Shown here in pieces: positions 13,847-17,719 of a stretch of 17,719 nucleotides of DNA. The stretch lies in NCBI GenBank assembly GCA_903908785.1, contig CAIVTL010000271.1, positions 1 to 17,719 on the forward strand. The letters run 5' to 3'. The stretch comes from Caldifarciminota bacterium (GTDB lineage: Bacteria; Hydrothermota; Tepidihabitantia; Tepidihabitantales; Tepidihabitantaceae). The position numbers were made by a program, and so were the translations under genes. A model generated the notes under the pieces. That model worked only from the letters and a program-made list of their open reading frames with translations. It made no database searches and was not told the DNA's origin. Each line of letters opens with the position of its first letter. Within the stretch, counting starts at the first letter, position 1.

Positions 13847-14944
13847 TTACTTGGCGCGACCGCGGACCTGCTTGAGTGCCCGCTGGAAACAGCCGAAGAC
13901 CTTCGTCATCTCGGCTGTGGTGACCGGCCCCATGTGCCCGATTCGCACAACCTTACCGCGCATGTCGCCCTGGCCGTTGGCCAGCAGAATCCGATTCCGC
14001 TTCTTGCAGATGTCCACGACCTTCGCGCCGTCCGCGCCCTCCGGCATTCTAATGACGGTCAGCGCGTTCGAAGGACGCTTGGGGAAAAGGGCGAGACCGA
14101 GCCCGGCGACCTTCGCCCGCAGCATGTCGGCAATCTGCTGGTGCGCCTTCCAGTACTTCGGCATACCGATGCGGTGCAGCCGCTTGAGACTCAGGTCCAA
14201 CGCGTAGATAATCGAGATAGCCGGGGTCCATGACGTCTGGCCCTTCGCGGCGTAGCGCCGGGCGATGCGCAGGTCGAAGTAGTAGCGGGGAGCCTTGGCG
14301 CGCTCGACCCGCTCGGCCGCGCGCTCGCTCAACGCGACAAACGATATGCCGGGCGGCACCGCCAGCCCCTTCTGGCATCCTCCCACCACCAAATCAACGT
14401 GCCAGTCGTCCATGCGCAGCTCGTCGGCGCCAAGCCCGGCGACGGCATCGACCACCAGGATTCGATTCAACCGGTGGCAGACGTCGCCGAACGCCTTGAT
14501 GTCGTTCAGGGCGCCGGTCGAGGTCTCGGTCAGGGTGGTGAAAACGCACCGGGCCGAGTCGTTGCCCAGCAGCCGCCGCTCCAGTTCCTCAGGTGGGATT
14601 GACTCGCCGTAGGGCCGGCTCATCTCATCAACAAAGGCGCCGAACCGCAGGCCAATCTCGCGCCACCGCTCGCCGAACCGCCCCGAGGTTGCCACGAGCA
14701 CCTTGTCGCCGGGACTGACCAGGTTCGACACCGCGGCCTCCATCGCACCGGTGCCGGAGGCGGTCAGCACGTGGACTTCTCCCTTGGTCATGATGACCTC
14801 CTGCAGTCCCTTGCGAACCGACTCGAATATCGCCGCGAACGAAGCCTCGCGGTGATAGACCAGGCCGCTCGACATCTCCTTCAGGAACTCCAGCGGCACG
14901 TCAACCGGTCCGGGCGTGTATAGCTTGTACTTTGGCTTAACCAT
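13847..14944 (-). CDS. Class V PLP aminotransferase (serine-pyruvate / alanine-glyoxylate type)
   Basis: A 365-residue fold-type I aminotransferase. The opening KLYTPGPVDVP and SGTGAMEAAVSNL are typical of the alanine-glyoxylate/serine-pyruvate group. D166 in VVDAVAG should contact the pyridine nitrogen, and K192 in GGCQKGLAVPPG should carry PLP. The C-terminal VVRIGHMGPVT is also family-like. It probably transfers amino groups among Ala, Ser, glyoxylate and pyruvate; the exact substrates are not readable. GGAGGAG lies 7 nt before ATG 14944. The gene is 45 nt downstream of thiC on the same strand and is likely cotranscribed, though the metabolic link is not obvious. Confidence 0.88.
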   Translation of the reverse strand: MVKPKYKLYTPGPVDVPLEFLKEMSSGLVYHREASFAAIFESVRKGLQEVIMTKGEVHVLTASGTGAMEAAVSNLVSPGDKVLVATSGRFGERWREIGLRFGAFVDEMSRPYGESIPPEELERRLLGNDSARCVFTTLTETSTGALNDIKAFGDVCHRLNRILVVDAVAGLGADELRMDDWHVDLVVGGCQKGLAVPPGISFVALSERAAERVERAKAPRYYFDLRIARRYAAKGQTSWTPAISIIYALDLSLKRLHRIGMPKYWKAHQQIADMLRAKVAGLGLALFPKRPSNALTVIRMPEGADGAKVVDICKKRNRILLANGQGDMRGKVVRIGHMGPVTTAEMTKVFGCFQRALKQVRGRAK

Positions 14945-14989
14945 AAATCGTCTCCTCCATTGTCATCCTTCCGCTTCCTGTCACAGGCG

Positions 14990-16381
14990 TCACTTGTGTC
15001 CCTTTCTTCCCGTTCCTTTTCCGCCCCCCGGCCGCCGGCCCCGCTTCGGTTCTTCACCGTCCGCTGTCATCCGCCGGATTGCGCAGAACTCGCCGCACAT
15101 CGTGCACGCTCCCTCAGTCCGGGAGCGGGCGGCAGAGAATATCGTTTCGGCCCGCTGCGGGTCAACGCAGCCGGCAATCATCGCCTTCCAATCCAACGCC
15201 GCCCGGGCCCGCGAAACCCGGAGGTCCCAATCAATCGCTCCCGGATGGTGACGCGCCACGTCCGCGGCATGGGCCGCGATTCTCGATGCGACCACGCCCT
15301 GCCGCACGTCCTCGATTGTCGGCAGGCCCAGGTGCTCCGACGGCGTCACATAGCAGAGGAAATCGGCCCCGTGCCAGGCGGCCAGCGCGCCGCCGATGGC
15401 GCCGGTGATATGGTCATAGCCGCAGCCCACGTCGGTCACCAGCGGCCCGAGCAGGTAGAACGGCGCTCCGTCGCACGCGCTCTTCTCCAGCTTCACGTTC
15501 GCCTCAATCTGGTCGAGCGGCACGTGGCCCGGCCCTTCGACCATCGCCTGCACGCCGGCCGCGCGCGCCCGCTGCACCAATTCGCCGATAGTCAGCAGTT
15601 CCGCCACCTGGGCCGCATCGGTCGCGTCCGCGATAGCCCCGGGCCGCAGCCCGTCGCCGAGCGACACCGCGGCGCCGTACTCCCGGGCCATGGCCAGCAC
15701 GTCATCATAGTACTCGTAGAGCGGATTCTCTTTCCGGTTGCGCCGCATCCACTCGATGGTCATCGAACCGCCCCGGCTGACTACCCCGCAAACCCGGCCG
15801 GCCCGGGCCAGGATTTCAACGTTCTGCCGCGTAATCCCGCAATGGACCGTGATGAAATCAACCCCGTCACTCAAGTGCTTCTCAACGCCGGTAAGCATCT
15901 CCCGCGCGCTCGTGTCGACAAAGGACTTGCCCTTGCGGCGCGCGTCCAGCGCGGTCTGGTATACCGGCACAGTTCCTATCGGAACCGGCGACTCGGCAAT
16001 CACGGCCGCGCGCACCTCGTCAACGTCCCCGCCTACCGACAGGTCCATTACCGTGTCCGCGCCAACCGCGACCGCTACCCGCAGCTTGGCCAACTCGTTT
16101 GCGAGGTCGCTCGTGTCCGGAGAAGTGCCGATGTTGGCGTTTACCTTCACGGTCATGTCCTTGCCCACTGCCAGCGGCATGATGCTCCGGCGCTTGGAAC
16201 ACAGCACCACGACCTTGCCCGAGGCCAGGTGCTTCTCCAGCAGCGCCGGGCTGACGTGTTCTCGGGCCGCCACGCTCGCCAGCCCACCGGTCCCTTGCCT
16301 CGGGATAGCTCCGCCCGCCCTGGCTTTTGGCTCTGGGCTCTTGGCTTTCGCCTTCATCCTTCCGCCTTCATCCTTCATCAT
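14990..16381 (-). CDS. thiC: Phosphomethylpyrimidine synthase ThiC
   Basis: A 463-residue radical-SAM enzyme that makes the thiamin pyrimidine HMP-P from aminoimidazole ribotide. Core motifs are VKVNANIGTS, VPVYQ, ITVHCGI, SRGGSM, GDGLRPG, EGPGHVPL, DVGCGYDHITGAIGG and FLCYVTPSEHLGLP. The cluster-binding cysteines are C426, C429 and C433 in CTMCGEFC, with spacing C-x2-C-x3-C. The N-terminus is odd: the family's usual opening helix is replaced or obscured by a Lys/Glu/Pro-rich stretch encoded by 7-bp repeats, before LASVAAREHVSP. I chose ATG 16381 because GAGGTGAG ends 6 nt before it; a second ATG follows directly. The ricT stop is embedded in this ribosome-binding site. The 5-hydroxybenzimidazole synthase BzaF is a close paralogue and cannot be fully excluded. 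Confidence 0.88.
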   Translation of the reverse strand: MMKDEGGRMKAKAKSPEPKARAGGAIPRQGTGGLASVAAREHVSPALLEKHLASGKVVVLCSKRRSIMPLAVGKDMTVKVNANIGTSPDTSDLANELAKLRVAVAVGADTVMDLSVGGDVDEVRAAVIAESPVPIGTVPVYQTALDARRKGKSFVDTSAREMLTGVEKHLSDGVDFITVHCGITRQNVEILARAGRVCGVVSRGGSMTIEWMRRNRKENPLYEYYDDVLAMAREYGAAVSLGDGLRPGAIADATDAAQVAELLTIGELVQRARAAGVQAMVEGPGHVPLDQIEANVKLEKSACDGAPFYLLGPLVTDVGCGYDHITGAIGGALAAWHGADFLCYVTPSEHLGLPTIEDVRQGVVASRIAAHAADVARHHPGAIDWDLRVSRARAALDWKAMIAGCVDPQRAETIFSAARSRTEGACTMCGEFCAIRRMTADGEEPKRGRRPGGGKGTGRKGHK

Positions 16382-16383
16382 TC
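16321..16383 (-). repeat. 7-bp-period repeat at the thiC start
   Basis: Nine heptamers in register, 16321-16383. On the + strand they read TGGCTTT-like in the first half and CGCCTTC/ATCCTTC in the second, so the unit changes partway without losing phase. The last unit contains the thiC start codons (two consecutive ATGs on the minus strand). The array encodes the first 21 residues of ThiC. Confidence 0.8.
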
Positions 16384-16388
16384 TATTC

Positions 16389-17186
16389 TCACCTCGCATG
16401 TACCGCTGCCGGGTGCGGCACCAGTTCCTCGAGCGCGACCGATTGCTCGGTTCCGTCCTCGTAGCGCACGGCCACGCGCCGCTTGATTGCATCATGTCCG
16501 GTCACGACCGCCGGTCCCCGCTCGGTCGTCACCGTGCTCCCGTTTAACGGCATGTCCCTCAGCCACTGCTGGTAGCTCTGGTCCTCGAAGGCAAGGCAAC
16601 AGAGCAGTTTGCCGCATAGGCCCGATATCTTGGCCGGCTCCACGAATAGATTCTGCTGCCGCGCCATGCGCAGCGCAATCGGCTTCAACTCCCGCACGAA
16701 ACTCCGGCAGCACAACTCCCGGCCGCACGGCCCGAGCCCGCCCAGCAGCCGCGCGTGGTCGCGCACGCCGACCTGCTTGATGGCGACCCGCGAGTTCAGC
16801 GCCGCCGATACCGCCTTGTGCAATGCGCGGAAATCGAGCCTTTCCTCCGACGCGAAATAGAAGCATATCTTCTTCCGGTCCAGGCGCCAGTGCGCGCCGA
16901 CGACCCGCATCCCGAACTTGAACTCGTCCTTGAGCCGGCAGAAAACCGCCAGCGCCTTGTCGGTCTCGTCGTCGAGTTCCTGCCGCCGCCTCAGGTCGTC
17001 CTCGCTCGCCTTGCGCAACACCACGCTCCGGCTCTCATCCGAATCCTCACAAGAAACGAACTGGCCGACGTCCTCTCCGTCTTCGTCCTGGACCACAACC
17101 GCGTCACCCGGCCGCACCGCCAGCCCCGCCGGTATCTCGCACAGCTCGGACTTGAACGGATGCAACTCGACCAGCGCCACTGCCAT
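16389..17186 (-). CDS. ricT: PSP1-domain protein, RicT/YaaT family
   Basis: A 265-residue protein. The PSP1 domain carries six cysteines in two clusters, GPCGRELCC (C154, C159, C160) and GLCGKLLCC (C191, C196, C197), which in Bacillus RicT take part in Fe-S binding. RicT belongs to the RicAFT complex that affects RNA processing, sporulation and competence in Bacillus; its role in other phyla is unclear. ATG 17186 lacks a clear ribosome-binding site, but upstream of it only the 7-bp repeat array is found. The stop overlaps the ribosome-binding site of thiC, so the two are translationally coupled. holB and metG, often near PSP1 genes, are not in view. Confidence 0.85.
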   Translation of the reverse strand: MAVALVELHPFKSELCEIPAGLAVRPGDAVVVQDEDGEDVGQFVSCEDSDESRSVVLRKASEDDLRRRQELDDETDKALAVFCRLKDEFKFGMRVVGAHWRLDRKKICFYFASEERLDFRALHKAVSAALNSRVAIKQVGVRDHARLLGGLGPCGRELCCRSFVRELKPIALRMARQQNLFVEPAKISGLCGKLLCCLAFEDQSYQQWLRDMPLNGSTVTTERGPAVVTGHDAIKRRVAVRYEDGTEQSVALEELVPHPAAVHAR

Positions 17187-17203
17187 GCTAAATGCTCAAC
17201 GCC

Positions 17204-17294
17204 TTTCGACTTTGGACTCTGGACTTTGGACTTCGGCTTCCGGCTCCCTCATTTTGCCTTTTGACTTTTGCCCTTTGACCTTTGACATCTGGCC
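17204..17294 (-). repeat. 7-bp-period repeat, unit TTTGGAC/TTTGACN (+ strand), between the GWxTD gene and ricT
   Basis: Thirteen heptamers in strict register from 17204 to 17294 on the + strand, changing from TTTGGAC-type to TTTGACT/TTTGCCT-type with a weak unit at 17246-17252. It fills almost all of the space between the GWxTD stop (17299) and the ricT start (17186). No separate promoter was found there. Confidence 0.85.
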
Positions 17295-17298
17295 TCGC

Positions 17299-17719
17299 CT
17301 ACTTGAACTGCTCTTCCTCTTCCGGCGTCAAGTAGGATTCAAACCCGGTCCTCGGCTCGTCCTTGGCGTTGGTCCAGGCCAGGCGGTAACTCGCGTCCCC
17401 GCGGATGTCAATGAATACGAAAACGTAGCCGGTGCCGTAGTAGTGCCAGTACTCACGCGGCCGCGTCTCGGTTTCAATCACCTTCTGCTCGACCGCGTCC
17501 GGCTCGCCGTACTTCACATAGACCCGGCCCCGGTCGGTATTGATGCCCGACGTCTTCGCCGATCGGAACCGACCGTCCGCGGTCTCCATCCGCCGGCTGA
17601 ACTCGGCAAGATTGCGCGTCCCCCAGAACTTCGCCAGGTACGCCTTCTTGCCCGAATCCGACAACGCCTTACAATAGGCGACCTGGTTCGGGGTCGCCAG
17701 ATACTGAATCTGGTCATAG
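17299..17719 (-). CDS. GWxTD-domain protein, C-terminal part (partial)
   Basis: The last 139 residues of a protein that runs off the right edge. GINTDRGRVYVKYGEPDAVE is the core of the GWxTD domain, with Ile-Asn replacing the Trp-x of the namesake motif. It is followed by REYWHYYGTGYVFVFIDIRG and an acidic end, EEEEQFK. This domain is common in Gemmatimonadota, Acidobacteria and FCB-type lineages, mostly in secreted or periplasmic proteins of unknown role. An in-frame TTG at 17664 is not a credible start because the frame continues upstream with family-like sequence. Confidence 0.8.
   Translation of the reverse strand, partial: YDQIQYLATPNQVAYCKALSDSGKKAYLAKFWGTRNLAEFSRRMETADGRFRSAKTSGINTDRGRVYVKYGEPDAVEQKVIETETRPREYWHYYGTGYVFVFIDIRGDASYRLAWTNAKDEPRTGFESYLTPEEEEQFK

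Overview
The window looks like chromosomal DNA of an uncultivated, GC-rich, double-membrane bacterium. An FCB-type candidate phylum, such as candidate division WOR-3, would fit. The support is a secreted repeat protein with a T9SS/FlgD-like C-terminal sorting domain, a GWxTD-domain fragment, a lipoprotein and a beta-rich exported protein. The lineage is inferred from gene style only. I saw no rRNA, tRNA, CRISPR array or insertion sequence.

Layout. 1-1733 (+): the tail of a low-complexity protein built on a 12-bp repeat, then an exported protein of seven exact 52-residue repeats with a sorting domain. 2000-5111 (-): a three-gene cassette of a MotA/TolQ/ExbB-type proton channel with a 22-residue-periodic coiled-coil tail and two paralogous single-pass partners. 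The last gene carries a frameshift at a GGGG run. 5421-6512: a divergent cupin/methyltransferase pair whose promoters abut the start codons (apparently leaderless). 6598-7933 (+): a toast-rack lipoprotein and a small exported beta-rich protein. 8085-13434 (+): a compact housekeeping operon, prfA-prmC-nadK-recN-CDP-alcohol phosphatidyltransferase, with overlapping or nearly abutting genes. 13490-17719 (-): a small membrane protein and, from the far end inwards, a GWxTD fragment, ricT/PSP1, thiC and a class V aminotransferase.

Two things stand out. First, nine places carry degenerate tandem repeats with a strict 7-bp period. Each locus has its own unit sequence. They lie between genes, in N- or C-terminal extensions, or in loops of conserved enzymes (PrmC, NadK, ThiC and the sorting domain). 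Second, the channel cassette resembles a MotAB/ExbBD/ZorAB-like proton-driven motor, but its two different axle-like partners share a C-terminal domain and show no recognisable OmpA-type peptidoglycan-binding module.

Promoters are unusually readable. TTGACA-like and TAnnnT-like boxes about 16 nt apart precede the repeat protein, the channel cassette, the exported beta protein and prfA, and similar boxes lie directly on the cupin and methyltransferase starts.
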